Of a stretch of 64,000 nt of DNA, positions 32,504-42,021 are shown in pieces. Source of the stretch: Phycisphaerae bacterium (GTDB taxonomy: Bacteria; Planctomycetota; Phycisphaerae; UBA1845; Fen-1342); assembly GCA_022072445.1 (NCBI GenBank), contig JAJVHV010000005.1, positions 186,001 to 250,000 on the forward strand, written 5' to 3'. The notes beneath the pieces were generated by a model. It had not been told where the DNA came from and made no database searches. It saw nothing but the letters and a program-made list of their open reading frames with translations. Position 1 is the first letter of the stretch; each line of letters opens with the position of its first letter. The position numbers and the translations under genes are program-made.

Positions 32504-35368
32504 TCAGCGGTTGACGGCCTCGCGACGCAGATCTTCGAGATGATCCGCGTTTTCCTGCGCCGAGGCCTCGTCGCCAATCGCCGTGTACACCGTGACGAGC
32601 TGTCGGTAGCAGCGGACACGCATGGCGCGCACGAACGGCGCCTGCGCATCTTCCGGCGACAGTCCGTCCAGCCGCGACACGACGCGCTCGAGGAACTCGC
32701 TGGCCAGCGCCAACTGCTCCTCCTGCTCCAGCACGCGCGCCGCGGCCAGATCGAACGAGATGGCCGTCTGCGTGTAGGCGCCCACATCCGGGAATCGCCG
32801 GGCCAGCGCGTCCTGGAGCGTCGCGGCCCGCAGGATCGCGTCGCTGGCGTCCTGGTGGCGATTCTCGCGCTCGTAGCTGCGCGCCACCATGAAGAGCACG
32901 CGCGCCAGCGTCGCCGCATATTCCGGTTCGTCGGGCCGCTCGCGATGCAGCGCGTCCATCATCTCAACGGCGCGCTGCAACTGCTCGCGCGACGCGCTCT
33001 GCATCGCGTAGGTCTCCGACAGGTCAACCCGGTACTCCGCCACGCCGGGAAATTCCGCCACGAGCTGCTCCAGTAGCTGCACGGCGCGGTCGCGCGGCGG
33101 CGTCTCGTCGTCGCGCGCTGCGGCCGGCCGCGCCGGCGGCATCCCGCGCAGACAGCGCGCCAGCAGATGCCGATACGCCGGAGGGGCCGGTGACGCGGCG
33201 CACAGCCGGTTCAGAATCGCCGTGGCTTCTTCCAGGTGGCGCCGGCGAAGGCCGATCGCCTCGGCGCGGCGTGGGCGGCGGTCCCGGACCGATTCGGCCG
33301 TCGAGGACGCCTCGCGCGAAGTCGGCTCGCCGCGCAGCACCGCGCGGCGCGGATCGGGAATGCTGCGGCTGAAAAGGTAGTGCGTGCGGGCCAGCACGAA
33401 CCACGTGCCAGCGTCGGCCGATGCCTCGCGGGTGAGCGACTCGAGCAGGTCGAGCGCGCTTTGGAGCTGCTGCTCGCCCTCGCGAAGGCGCCCCTGCCGG
33501 AAGTCGAGCTCGGCCAGCTCGTTCCGCACGTCGGCCAGTGCGACCTGCGCGGCACGGTCGGCCGGGTCCGACGCCGCCAGCGCCTCGTAACGCGAAATCG
33601 ACTCGGCCAGCGCTGCCTGCGCGTCGTCAACTCGCCCGAGACGTTCATGAATCTCGCCGACGCGGCGCTGCGAATCAGCCGTCTTGAGCTGCAATGCCCG
33701 CGACTGCCCTTCCTGAGCCGAGAGCCGCCGATAGAACTCCAGCAGCGACGTGAGCAGCTCGGCACTGGCCCGCGACAGCACCGGCGTGGCGGGAACGGCA
33801 TACGACTGCTCGCCCTCGTCGCTGGTGGCGTGTTCGCCGGGCGAGAGCGGCGCGAGCCGGTCGAAAACCGTGTCAAGCGCCGCCTCGGCCAGCCGCAGCG
33901 TCGCCTCGGCGCGCTCGCGCTGCCGGGTCTGCCCGCGGAGTGCCTGCTGCGTGTCGCCCTCGGCCCGGCTGACACGCACATACGCCACGGTCGACACAGT
34001 CGCCACGGTCAGCAGCAGGACGGCGGCCAGCGACAGACTCGCGGCCAGGGCGCGATTGCGGGCCGCCCAGCGCGCAAGTCGCTCGATCGGAGAAATCCAG
34101 CGCGCCCGCACCGGCAGCCCGTCCGCGAATCGACGCAAGTCGTCGCGCAACGCCTCGGCCGACGCGTAGCGATGCGCCGGCTGGCGGGCCGTCGCCGTCA
34201 GAATCACCGTTTCGAGGTCGCGCGGCATCGCCGGCTGAAGCCGCCGCGGCGGAGCGAGCGGCTCGGAGAGCACCGCTTTGAGCACGCTGTGGCCGTCGCT
34301 GGGCCGGAATGCGGGGGCCAGCGTCGCCAGCTCATAGAGCGTGATGCCCAGCGAATACACGTCGCTGCGCTCGTCGTGCCGGCCTTCAAACCGCTCGGGG
34401 GCCATGTAGCGCAGCGTCCCCGCCAGATCGCCGCTGCGCGTCATCGACTCCTGCTCGTGCTGCGTGGCCAGTCCAAAGTCGGCCACCCACAGGGCGCCGT
34501 CCTCGTCGAGCAGAAGATTCGCCGGCTTCACGTCACGGTGCGTCACGCCCTGCCGATGCGCAAACGCCAGCGCATCGGCCCCCTGCGCCAACAGGCGCGC
34601 CATGCAGCGCCAGTACCCCGACGGCGCGCTCGGCGGCGGCCCATCCGGCTGCGGCGGCTGTTCAACACGGCCCGGGTGGGCGTCGAGCACCCGGTCGGGA
34701 GCTGAGAGCGTCGTCGACGCCGCGCCACCCGAGCGCGAGGCAAGCGGCGGGATCCGGCTCGGATCGCGAACCAGCGAGAGCAGGTCGGGAAGCGTTCCCG
34801 GCGGCTTTCCCTCCGCGCCAATGAGAAGTTGAAAGACCCGATCGAGGCCGACGCCGCGGATGTACTGCATCACGTAATAGTGATGCCCCTCGTGCTCGCC
34901 GATGCCGAAGACCGGGACGATGTTGGTGTGATGCAGTCCGGCAGCCAGGCGCGCCTCGCGCTCGAAGCGCTGCCGCCGGCCGGCGTCTTCGAAGAATTGC
35001 CGCGGCAGGACCTTGATCGCGACGCGCCGCCCCAGCGATTCCTGCTCGGCCTCATACACCACGCCCATCCCGCCGCGCCCGATCTCACGCAGAATGCGAA
35101 AGTCGCCCAGGTGCTCCGGCGGCGGCTGCTGCCCCGCCCGGTTGGCGCTCCCCGACGCCGACAACGCCGCGATCTTCGCCCGCTCCAGTTCGCGGATCGT
35201 TGGGAACAGCTCGCGAATCTCGTCGGCCAGCTCGGGATGCCGGTTGGTGAATTCGGCCAGCGCCGGATCGTCGCCGCGCCGGATTCGCTGCACGAATTCG
35301 TCCGCGATGCGCTCGATCGATGCGGGATCTGCCGGTGCCGGGTTCATCTCCGCCGCCTTGTTCTCCAT
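32504..35368 (-). CDS. Transmembrane Ser/Thr protein kinase with TPR-like C-terminus
   Basis: This 954-residue protein contains an acidic N-terminal helical region (RGDDPALAEFTNRHPELADEIRELFPTI). The kinase domain starts at about residue 90: G-loop GRGGMGVVYEAEQ, VAIK (Lys119), THRDVKPANLLL (about 276-287), and VADFGLA (about 295-301). A 65-residue Pro-rich insertion (183-250) splits the middle of the kinase. A membrane helix follows at about residues 440-460 (ALAASLSLAAVLLLTVATVS). The remaining 500 residues are helical TPR-like repeats (YRRLSAQEGQSRALQLKTADSQ, YAATLARVLFMVARSYEREN). It is 4 bp downstream of an ECF sigma gene and co-transcribed, a common planctomycete pair. Confidence 0.92.
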   Translation of the reverse strand: MENKAAEMNPAPADPASIERIADEFVQRIRRGDDPALAEFTNRHPELADEIRELFPTIRELERAKIAALSASGSANRAGQQPPPEHLGDFRILREIGRGGMGVVYEAEQESLGRRVAIKVLPRQFFEDAGRRQRFEREARLAAGLHHTNIVPVFGIGEHEGHHYYVMQYIRGVGLDRVFQLLIGAEGKPPGTLPDLLSLVRDPSRIPPLASRSGGAASTTLSAPDRVLDAHPGRVEQPPQPDGPPPSAPSGYWRCMARLLAQGADALAFAHRQGVTHRDVKPANLLLDEDGALWVADFGLATQHEQESMTRSGDLAGTLRYMAPERFEGRHDERSDVYSLGITLYELATLAPAFRPSDGHSVLKAVLSEPLAPPRRLQPAMPRDLETVILTATARQPAHRYASAEALRDDLRRFADGLPVRARWISPIERLARWAARNRALAASLSLAAVLLLTVATVSTVAYVRVSRAEGDTQQALRGQTRQRERAEATLRLAEAALDTVFDRLAPLSPGEHATSDEGEQSYAVPATPVLSRASAELLTSLLEFYRRLSAQEGQSRALQLKTADSQRRVGEIHERLGRVDDAQAALAESISRYEALAASDPADRAAQVALADVRNELAELDFRQGRLREGEQQLQSALDLLESLTREASADAGTWFVLARTHYLFSRSIPDPRRAVLRGEPTSREASSTAESVRDRRPRRAEAIGLRRRHLEEATAILNRLCAASPAPPAYRHLLARCLRGMPPARPAAARDDETPPRDRAVQLLEQLVAEFPGVAEYRVDLSETYAMQSASREQLQRAVEMMDALHRERPDEPEYAATLARVLFMVARSYERENRHQDASDAILRAATLQDALARRFPDVGAYTQTAISFDLAAARVLEQEEQLALASEFLERVVSRLDGLSPEDAQAPFVRAMRVRCYRQLVTVYTAIGDEASAQENADHLEDLRREAVNR

Positions 35369-35372
35369 CCGC

Positions 35373-36017
35373 TCACGTGGTCGCCGCAGCGCCGGTGGAC
35401 GAGTCGAGCCCGCATTCCTCCAGAACGCGCTTCAGCCGCCGCAGCGCGCGGACGTAGCGGATGCTGGCCGCCTTCGACTCGATCTGCAGCGCCGCCGCCA
35501 CCTCGTGATTATCGAGCTCCTCGAAGTGTCGCAGCGCCAGCACTTCGCGGTCGTTTTCGCTCAGATTCGCGAGCGCCACGCGCAGCCGCTCGTGACGCTC
35601 GTCGCGCCGCGCCGCCTCGGTCGGCGACGTCAAATTGGCGGCCAGCGCCAGCGCCAGTTGCCGGCCGGTCGCCTCGCGCCCGTCCGGCCACGCCCAGCCG
35701 ATCTCCTGTCGCACGTCGCGCATCGCGGCCTCCACGTGCCGTCGATGCAGGTCGATCAGCGTCTGGAGCACGATCATCCGCAGCCAGACGAACAACTCCG
35801 CCTCCGAATCACCGCGCAGATTCGCGCAGCGCTGCCCGGCGGCGAGATAGGCTTCCTGCAGCACGTCGTCGACCGCGACGCGGCCCGCCAGCCGCGGGTC
35901 CATGCGAAACGCGATGACGCGCGCCAGCCGGTCGCGATAAGCACCCATCGCGTCTGCGATCGCCTGACGGTCGCCGCGGCGAATCCGCTCCGACTGCGAA
36001 TCCCGGTCCGATGACAT
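35373..36017 (-). CDS. ECF-type RNA polymerase sigma factor
   Basis: This 214-residue sigma factor has region 2 (YRDRLARVIAFRMDPRLAGRVAVDDVLQEAYLAA) and region 4 (LSENDREVLALRHFEELDNHEVAAALQIESKAASIRYVRALRRLK). The order and length fit the extracytoplasmic-function group. No anti-sigma factor follows; the partner is the Ser/Thr kinase gene 4 bp downstream. This suggests control by phosphorylation rather than by an anti-sigma. ATG 36017 is chosen, but a GTG at 36056 would add 13 residues. Directly upstream lies a tandem repeat array. Confidence 0.88.
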   Translation of the reverse strand: MSSDRDSQSERIRRGDRQAIADAMGAYRDRLARVIAFRMDPRLAGRVAVDDVLQEAYLAAGQRCANLRGDSEAELFVWLRMIVLQTLIDLHRRHVEAAMRDVRQEIGWAWPDGREATGRQLALALAANLTSPTEAARRDERHERLRVALANLSENDREVLALRHFEELDNHEVAAALQIESKAASIRYVRALRRLKRVLEECGLDSSTGAAATT

Positions 36018-36069
36018 GCCTCTTTTTATACCCGCGAAGGTCGTCGCCGGAGTCACGCCGCCGCCTCAA

Positions 36070-36858
36070 TTAGTATCGCGCCCCCAGCCGAACTCTGAGT
36101 GTGCCCCCGAACTCGCCGAAGCCGCCCCCTCCGAACTCGCCGATGGCGCCCCCTCCGAACTCTCCGATGGCGCCCCCATCCGAGCCCCAAGCGTCAGCGC
36201 GGGGTTCGACCTGAGTGTGCCTTCGGCCTCGGAGTATTGCGCCCCCATCCGAGCCCCAAGCGTCAGCGCGGGGTTCGACCTGAGCGTGCCTTCGGCCTCG
36301 GAGTATCGCGCCCCCATCCGAGCCCCGACCGTAAGGGAGGGGTTCGACCTGAGCGTGCCTTCGGCCTCGGAGTATCGCGCCCCCAGCCGAGCCCCGACCG
36401 TAAGGGAGGGGTTCGACCTGAGCGTGCCTTCGGCCTCGAAGTATCGCGCCCCCATCCGAGCCCCGAGCGTCAGCGAGGGGTTCGACCTGAGCGTGCGTTC
36501 GGCCTCGGAGTATCGCGCCCCCATCCGAGCCCCGACCGTAAGGGAGGGGTTCGACCTGAGCGTGCCTTCGGCCTCGGAGTATCGCGCCCCCATCCGAGCT
36601 TCGACCGTAAGGGAGGGGTTCGACCTGAGTGTGCCTCCGAACTTGCCGATGGCGCCCCCAGCCGAGCCCCGACCGTAAGGGAGGGGTTCGACCTGAGTGT
36701 GCCTCCGAACTCGCCGAAGCCGCCCCCGTCCGAACTCGCCGTTCGCGCCCCCATCCGAGCCCCGAGCGTCAGCGAGGGGTTCGACCTGAGCGTGCGTTCG
36801 GCCTCGGAGTATCGCGCCCCCAGCCGAGCCCCGAGCGTCAGCGAGGGGTTCGACCGTG
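36070..36858. repeat. Tandem array A: ten 69-bp units with a REP-like core
   Basis: Units start near 36172, 36241, 36310, 36379, 36448, 36517, 36586, 36654, 36747 and 36816; most are exactly 69 bp. Shorter related sequence with repeated CCGAACTCGCCGATGG-type pieces precedes them. Each unit has a 20-base semi-palindrome in one of several forms: CCCCGAGCGTCAGCGAGGGG (units 5, 9, 10), CCCCGACCGTAAGGGAGGGG (units 3, 4, 6, 8), a CCCCAAGCG form (1, 2) and a CTTCGACCG form (7). A fixed CGCCCCCATCCGAG block precedes it and TTCGACCTGAG follows it. Because 69 is a multiple of three and no stop occurs, both strands show long open frames; none looks like a real protein. The array lies between the ECF sigma gene and thiL. 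Confidence 0.9.
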
Positions 36859-36979
36859 ACCAAACCGCGACGCGCGCGGACGCTCGCCGACGTCCAGCAC
36901 GCGCCCATGCGAGCCGTCTTCCGCACGCTGCATTACGCTGCCGGTAGCACAGCCGCCCTCGACTGTGTTGAATAGGAAT

Positions 36980-37906
36980 ATGGCAACCGAATCGAAAGGC
37001 GAATTCGAACTCCTCCGCCGTCTGCTGCCCACCCTGGGCCGCCGGGCCGACCTGCTCATCCCGCCGGGCGACGACATGGCGGAACTCTCGTGGACCGCGC
37101 CATCGCTGCTCGTAGCGACCGACATGCTGATGGACGGCGTCGACTTCCGCCCGGGCGAGCACACCTGGGCGCAGATCGGGCGCAAGGCGATGGACGTGAA
37201 CCTCAGCGACTGCGCCGCCATGGCCGTCGTCCCCGTCGCCGCCCTGTGCAGCCTCGCCCTCAACGACGAGCTCTCGATGGACGCCGCCCTGCAACTCGCA
37301 GACGCAATCCGCGCCCGAGGCGAGACATTCAACTGCCCGCTGATCGGCGGCGACACGAATAGCTGGGCCTCGCCAACTGTCATCAACGTCACCGTGCTGG
37401 CGCGGTCCGACGGCAGCGAGCCACCGATCCGGCGCGACGGCGCCCGGCCGGGCGACAGAATCTTTCTGAGTGGACCTGTCGGCGGATCGATCCTCGGCCG
37501 GCACATCGACGTGCAGCCCAGGGTCGCGCTGGCGCTCGATGTGAATCGCTCGCTGCACCCGCACGCCATGATCGACATCAGCGATGGACTGGCGATCGAT
37601 CTCTACCGCATCCTCGACGCCTCGCGCTGCGGCGCCGTGCTGAACGACGCCGCCTTGGCCGCCGCGATTCACCCCGACGCGCGCCGGCTCGCCAACACCG
37701 ACGGAACCACAGCGCGCGACCACGCACTCTACGACGGCGAGGATTTCGAGCTGATCATCGTTTGCCCCGCCAGCGTCGGCGCCGACGCCACGGCCCGCCT
37801 CGGACTGATCGAGATCGGCGTTACCTGCGCCCAGCGCGGCTGCTGGATCGATGCGGGCGGGGGGCGGCGCGAGGTTGAGCGCCGCGGATGGGAGCACTTC
37901 CAGTGA
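36980..37906 (+). CDS. thiL: Thiamine-monophosphate kinase ThiL
   Basis: This 308-residue protein phosphorylates thiamine monophosphate to the diphosphate cofactor. Motifs in order are GEFELLRRLLP, PGDDMAEL, ATDMLMDGVDF, IGRKAMDVNLSDCAAMA, LIGGDTNSW, DISDGLAIDL and YDGEDFELI; all are PurM/ThiL-family ATP- and metal-binding elements. ATG 36980 is preferred to GTG 36965 because it starts four residues before GEFELL. Its end overlaps tsaE by 4 bp (GTGA), so the two are translationally coupled. No other thiamine gene is near. Confidence 0.93.
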   Translation: MATESKGEFELLRRLLPTLGRRADLLIPPGDDMAELSWTAPSLLVATDMLMDGVDFRPGEHTWAQIGRKAMDVNLSDCAAMAVVPVAALCSLALNDELSMDAALQLADAIRARGETFNCPLIGGDTNSWASPTVINVTVLARSDGSEPPIRRDGARPGDRIFLSGPVGGSILGRHIDVQPRVALALDVNRSLHPHAMIDISDGLAIDLYRILDASRCGAVLNDAALAAAIHPDARRLANTDGTTARDHALYDGEDFELIIVCPASVGADATARLGLIEIGVTCAQRGCWIDAGGGRREVERRGWEHFQ

Positions 37907-38418
37907 GCGTGCGACCCGCTGCTCCGCCGCTGCTGCTGACGCGCGCACTGGCCGACTCGGCGCAGACAATTGCGGTCGCTGCCAGCATCGGCGCCGCGGC
38001 CGCCGGTCGCGATGTGTTCGCCCTCACCGGCCCGCTCGGCGCCGGCAAGACGCACTTCGTCAAGGGATTGGCCCGCGGCCTGAGCGTCCCCGCCGATCAG
38101 GTCGTCGTCAGCCCCACGTTCGTGCTCGTCCGCGAGTACGCCGGCCGGCTGCGCGTTTATCACGTCGATGCCTACCGGCTTCGGCACGCGGACGAGCTCA
38201 CCGCCCTGGGATTCGACGAAATGCTCGCCGATGACGGCGCCGTGCTGGCGATCGAATGGGCCGATCACGTCGGCGAGCTGCTTCCTCCGCACGCCGTCTG
38301 GCTTGATCTCGCCTATGCCGCCAGCGGCGGCAGAGAGCTCCGTATTCGCGGCAGCTCGCCACGCGCCGCGGCCCTGGCCGCGGCGGCCGCGCCACCCCTC
38401 GTCCCGCGCCGGGGTTGA
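37903..38418 (+). CDS. tsaE: tRNA threonylcarbamoyladenosine synthesis ATPase TsaE
   Basis: This 171-residue protein has the TsaE P-loop LTGPLGAGKTHFVKGLARGL. SPTFVLVREY follows, then VYHVDAYRLRHADELTALGFDEML, and a late VLAIEWADHVGELLP. TsaE works with TsaB and TsaD to install t6A37 on tRNAs that read ANN codons. GTG 37903 is chosen: it overlaps the thiL stop and has GGGAG eight bases upstream; ATG 37888 is an alternative. The last 25 residues are Ala/Pro-rich and not conserved. TsaB and TsaD are not in the window. Confidence 0.93.
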   Translation: MSVRPAAPPLLLTRALADSAQTIAVAASIGAAAAGRDVFALTGPLGAGKTHFVKGLARGLSVPADQVVVSPTFVLVREYAGRLRVYHVDAYRLRHADELTALGFDEMLADDGAVLAIEWADHVGELLPPHAVWLDLAYAASGGRELRIRGSSPRAAALAAAAAPPLVPRRG

Positions 38419-38460
38419 TTGCACTCTCGCGCCCGGATAAACCTTCGCTGCAATCTCGCG

Positions 38461-39609
38461 ATGGAAGGCGTGAACCCGATCCGCATCATTCACTTTCTGG
38501 CCAAGCTCGAGCCCGGCGGCATCGAAACCTGGCTGCTCTACGTCCTGCGCAACATCGACCGCACGCGCTTCCACCTCACCTTCTGCACCATGTGGCCGTC
38601 GCAGGGCGCGCGCGGCGTCTATGAGCCCGAAGTTGAGGCGCTGGGCGCCCGCATCGTCCGCTGCCCCTGGCAACGAAACCTGCTCCGCTTCGGCCGCGAC
38701 GTGCGCCGCGTGCTCGACGAGGGCCGCTACGACGTCGTGCACGCCCACCCGCAGAATCTCGCCGGCTACATCACCCGCGTCGCGCACCGCGCGGATATTC
38801 CCGGCCGTATCCTCCATCTGCACACCATCTGGGACGGCAAACAACCCACGCTCCCACGCCGCGCCTACCGCGCCGTCATGGCGCGTCTGGCCCGCTGGCA
38901 CGCCACCCACATGCTCGGTTGCTCGCGCGGCTCGCTCGACGTCTTCTTCGGTCCCCATTGGCGGCGCGACCCGCGCATGCGCGTGCTCTACTACGGCGTG
39001 CAGACCTCGCTGCTCGACGTGCCGGCTGACAACGCTGGCGTGCGGGCCGAATTCGGCATCCCCCTCGACGTGCCGCTGCTCATCCACGTCGGTCGGCTGT
39101 CCTACCCCAAGAATCACGCCGGACTGATCCGCATCTGCGAAGCGCTGCATCGGCGGCGGCCGGAGATGCACTTTCTGTTTGTCGGCGACGGCGAGTTGCG
39201 CGCCGAAATCGAAGCACAGGTCGCCGCGACCGGCATCGCGCACATGTTTCATCTCGCCGGCCGCCGCGGCGACGTGGCCCGGCTGCTGAAGGCCGGCGAC
39301 GTGTTCGTGATGCCGTCGAATTACGAGGGAATGCCCGTGGCCCTGCTCGAAGCGACCGCCGCCGGCCTGCCCGCGGTCGTCGCCGATCTGCCCGGCTGCC
39401 ATGAAGCCAATGAGGTCGCGACGCGGGCCGAGATTCTCTCCATCCAGCGCCCGCCGGAGGAGTGGGCCGAGCGTGTGCTGGACGTTCTCGCGCGTCCGCG
39501 TCCCGACCCGCGCGAGGCGCTGGAGCGCATCCGCCGTTCGCCCTTCGACAGCAATCAGAGCATAGCCGAACTCTGCCGCGTCTATGATGGCTGTGTGGGG
39601 CGGCGCTGA
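38461..39609 (+). CDS. Glycosyltransferase, GT4-like
   Basis: This 382-residue GT-B protein begins IRIIHFLAKLEPGGIETWLLY, the N-terminal Rossmann half with an acceptor-side GGIE motif. VVHAHPQNLAGY and HVGRLSYPKNHAGLI follow. The C-terminal GT4 signature is GDVFVMPSNYEGMPVALLEATAAGLPAVVADLPGCHE, with the E-x7-E pair. It uses a nucleotide-activated sugar; donor and acceptor are unknown. The start at 38461 is an ATG that directly opens the fold; a longer TTG start at 38419 is possible. It is 42 bp after tsaE and 18 bp before the next glycosyltransferase. Confidence 0.88.
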   Translation: MEGVNPIRIIHFLAKLEPGGIETWLLYVLRNIDRTRFHLTFCTMWPSQGARGVYEPEVEALGARIVRCPWQRNLLRFGRDVRRVLDEGRYDVVHAHPQNLAGYITRVAHRADIPGRILHLHTIWDGKQPTLPRRAYRAVMARLARWHATHMLGCSRGSLDVFFGPHWRRDPRMRVLYYGVQTSLLDVPADNAGVRAEFGIPLDVPLLIHVGRLSYPKNHAGLIRICEALHRRRPEMHFLFVGDGELRAEIEAQVAATGIAHMFHLAGRRGDVARLLKAGDVFVMPSNYEGMPVALLEATAAGLPAVVADLPGCHEANEVATRAEILSIQRPPEEWAERVLDVLARPRPDPREALERIRRSPFDSNQSIAELCRVYDGCVGRR

Positions 39610-39627
39610 CGAAAGGCGGGACTTCGC

Positions 39628-40818
39628 TTGCCGCATCTTCGACTGCTGGTCGCGCACACGAATTACTTTTTCCGCGGACCGGACGACGTGGTCTACACGC
39701 GCGATCCGGATCATTACGAGCGCTGGTCGCGCTACCTGACCGCCGCCGACGAGGTTGTCGCCTTCGCCCGCTGCCAGCGCGTCGACACCATCGATCCGAA
39801 ATGGCGCGCCGCCAGCGGACCCGGCGTCTCGTTTTTCGACCTGCCGTCGTTTTCGGGCGTTCCGGCGTATTTCCGAAATTTGTTCCGCCTCCGCCGGCTG
39901 GCGGATGAGGCCGTCGCGCACTGCAACGCGTTTCTGCTGCGCACCGGCGGAGCGCTGATTCCGACGCTGGCCGAGGGCGCCATCCGCCGCGCCGGCAAAC
40001 GCTTCGCCGTCGAAGTCACCAGCGATCCGTGGATGCTTTTTCAGCCGGGTGGCGTGCGCACGATCTTTCGGCCGATAGCGCGCTGGCGGACGCGCGCGAA
40101 TCTGCGCCGGCAGTGCCGCGACGCCATCGCCGCGACTTATGTGACGCGCGAGGCCCTTCAGCGACAGTATCCGCCCGCGCCCGGCGCGCTGGTCGGCGCC
40201 TTTTCGGACGTCGATCTCCCGCCGGCCCGCATCCGCACCGGGCCGCGCCATTACACCGCGCCGGCCCGTCGCGTCGCGCACGTCGGCGCGCTGAACCAGT
40301 TCCACAAGTGTCCCGACACGCTGGTGCGCGCCGTCGCCGAATGCCACCGCCGCGGACTGCCGCTGTCGCTCGAAATCGTCGGGGACGGGCAGCGGCGCGG
40401 CGAACTCGAGGAGCTCATCGCGTCGTGCGGCGTGCGCGACAGTGTGAAGATATTGGGCTGGCTGCCGGCTGGGTCGGCGGTGGATGAAGCACTGGACCGC
40501 GCCGAGCTGTTCGTGCTGGCGTCGCGCGTCGAAGGCATGCCGCGGGCCATGCTCGAAGCCATGGCGCGCGGACTGCCCTGCATCGGATCGCTGGCCGGCG
40601 GAATCCCCGAGCTGCTCCCGCCCGAGGATCTCGTGCCCTCCGGCGACGTGGCCGCCCTGGCCGATAAACTGAGCGAATTCGCGACGCGGCCGGAGCGGCT
40701 GAACGCGGCGTCGGCGCGGAATCTCGCCACGGCCGCGGAGTATCGCTCCGACATTCTCGGTCCGCGCAGCCTGGCGTTCTTCCGTGAGCTTCGAAACCGA
40801 TTTGCGCAATTTGCCTGA
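39628..40818 (+). CDS. Glycosyltransferase, GT4-like
   Basis: This 396-residue GT-B enzyme has VAHVGALNQFHKCPDTLVRAV at the domain linker and VKILGWLPAGSAVDEALDRAELFVLASRVEGMPRAMLEAMARGLPCIGS with the E-x7-E pair. The N-terminal half has FFRGPDDVVYTRDPDHYERW, a less common opening. The start is TTG 39628, with GGCGGGA upstream and no nearby ATG. It follows another glycosyltransferase and precedes an M24 peptidase. The pair may build one surface saccharide, but no flippase or polymerase gene is present, so the pathway is open. Confidence 0.85.
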   Translation: MPHLRLLVAHTNYFFRGPDDVVYTRDPDHYERWSRYLTAADEVVAFARCQRVDTIDPKWRAASGPGVSFFDLPSFSGVPAYFRNLFRLRRLADEAVAHCNAFLLRTGGALIPTLAEGAIRRAGKRFAVEVTSDPWMLFQPGGVRTIFRPIARWRTRANLRRQCRDAIAATYVTREALQRQYPPAPGALVGAFSDVDLPPARIRTGPRHYTAPARRVAHVGALNQFHKCPDTLVRAVAECHRRGLPLSLEIVGDGQRRGELEELIASCGVRDSVKILGWLPAGSAVDEALDRAELFVLASRVEGMPRAMLEAMARGLPCIGSLAGGIPELLPPEDLVPSGDVAALADKLSEFATRPERLNAASARNLATAAEYRSDILGPRSLAFFRELRNRFAQFA

Positions 40819-40827
40819 GGGCCACCC

Positions 40828-42021
40828 ATGACGCTTGCCGCCGAAAAACTCGACCAGGCCGTCGCCCTGCTCACCGAGCTGGACGTCGACTGCTGGCTGA
40901 CCTTCGTCCGCGAAACCACCGGGGCGCGCGACCCGGTCCTGCCGCTCATTCTGGGACGCGACCTGACCTGGCAGAGCGCGCTGCTGGTGACCCGCGGCGG
41001 CGAGCGCGTCGCGATCGTCGGGAACTTCGACGCCGACGCGATTCGCGCCCTGGACACATGGCCGAGCGTCGTGCCGTACGTGCAGAGCATTCGCGGGGAG
41101 CTGGTCGAGACGTTGAAGCGGCTCGATCCGCGCTTGATCGCGATCAACTATTCCGAAAACGACGTGAAGGCCGATGGGCTGTCGCTGGGCATGTACCGCG
41201 TCCTGTGCGGCTACCTGCGCGACACGCCGTTTGCCGAGCGGCTGGTCAGCGCCGAGCGGCTGATCGGCGCGCTGCGCGGGAGAAAGACGGACTCGGAGGT
41301 TGGGTTGATCCGCGCTGCGGTGGCGTGCGCGGAGTCGATATTCGAAGCGTTGCCGAGTCTTGCGCGTGTCGGCATGAGCGAGGCCGAGATCGCGCGGCTG
41401 ATGCGCGAGCTGGCCGCCGACAGCCGCGCGGCGCCGGCCTGGAACGCCGAGCAGTGCCCGATCGTGAACAGCGGGCCGCAGTCGATGGTTGGGCACGGCG
41501 TGCCGTCGGAGGACATCCGCGTCGAGCCGGGGCACATACTGCACGTCGATTTCGGCGTGCAGCTCGATGGTTATTGCTCGGACCTGCAGCGTTGCTGGTA
41601 TGTGCCGCGGCCGAATGAGAGCGGTCCGCCGGCCGAGGTGAAGCGGGCGTTCGAGACGGTCGTTGAGGCGATCCGCAGCGCGGCGAAGGCGCTGAAGCCG
41701 GGCGCCGTGTGCTGGGAGGTCGACGCGGCGGCGCGCGGCGTGATTACGGCAGCGGGATTCCGCGAGTATCTGCACGCGACGGGGCACCACGTCGGGCAAG
41801 CGGCGCACGACGGTGGGGGCGTGATCGGTCCGCGCTGGGAGCGATACGGGGAGACGCCCAACCAGGTGGTCGAGTCCGGTAACGTTTTCACGCTGGAGCT
41901 GGGTGTCGATAACGTGGCCGGGTGCGGGTATGTGGGACTGGAGGAGATGGTGTTGGTGACGGCGTCGGGCTGCGAATTTCTCTCTTCGGCGCAGACGAAG
42001 CTGGGTCTGCTGGGTCGGTGA
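40828..42021 (+). CDS. M24-family metallopeptidase (Xaa-Pro dipeptidase-like)
   Basis: This 397-residue protein has the pita-bread fold: an N-terminal creatinase-like domain (LTELDVDCWLTFVRET) and a catalytic domain. Metal ligands appear in order: Asp in HVDFGVQLDG (about 241), Asp in YCSDLQR (about 252), His in ATGHHVGQ (about 320), Glu in FTLELGVD and Glu in GLEEMVLV. These are the five ligands of proline-specific aminopeptidases. It would cleave Xaa-Pro peptides in the cytoplasm. It begins 9 bp after the second glycosyltransferase; no signal peptide is seen. Confidence 0.88.
   Translation: MTLAAEKLDQAVALLTELDVDCWLTFVRETTGARDPVLPLILGRDLTWQSALLVTRGGERVAIVGNFDADAIRALDTWPSVVPYVQSIRGELVETLKRLDPRLIAINYSENDVKADGLSLGMYRVLCGYLRDTPFAERLVSAERLIGALRGRKTDSEVGLIRAAVACAESIFEALPSLARVGMSEAEIARLMRELAADSRAAPAWNAEQCPIVNSGPQSMVGHGVPSEDIRVEPGHILHVDFGVQLDGYCSDLQRCWYVPRPNESGPPAEVKRAFETVVEAIRSAAKALKPGAVCWEVDAAARGVITAAGFREYLHATGHHVGQAAHDGGGVIGPRWERYGETPNQVVESGNVFTLELGVDNVAGCGYVGLEEMVLVTASGCEFLSSAQTKLGLLGR

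Noticed and set aside
33236-34705. A 489-codon + strand frame within the kinase gene
   Set aside because: It is antisense to the Ser/Thr kinase (GRGGMGVVYE, HRDVKPAN, DFG all present on -).
36066-36926. Long open frame on the - strand across tandem array A (repeating NPSLT.GAR peptides)
   Set aside because: It is made by a 69-bp repeat without stops; long frames occur on both strands of the same array and none has a start site or non-repeat domain.
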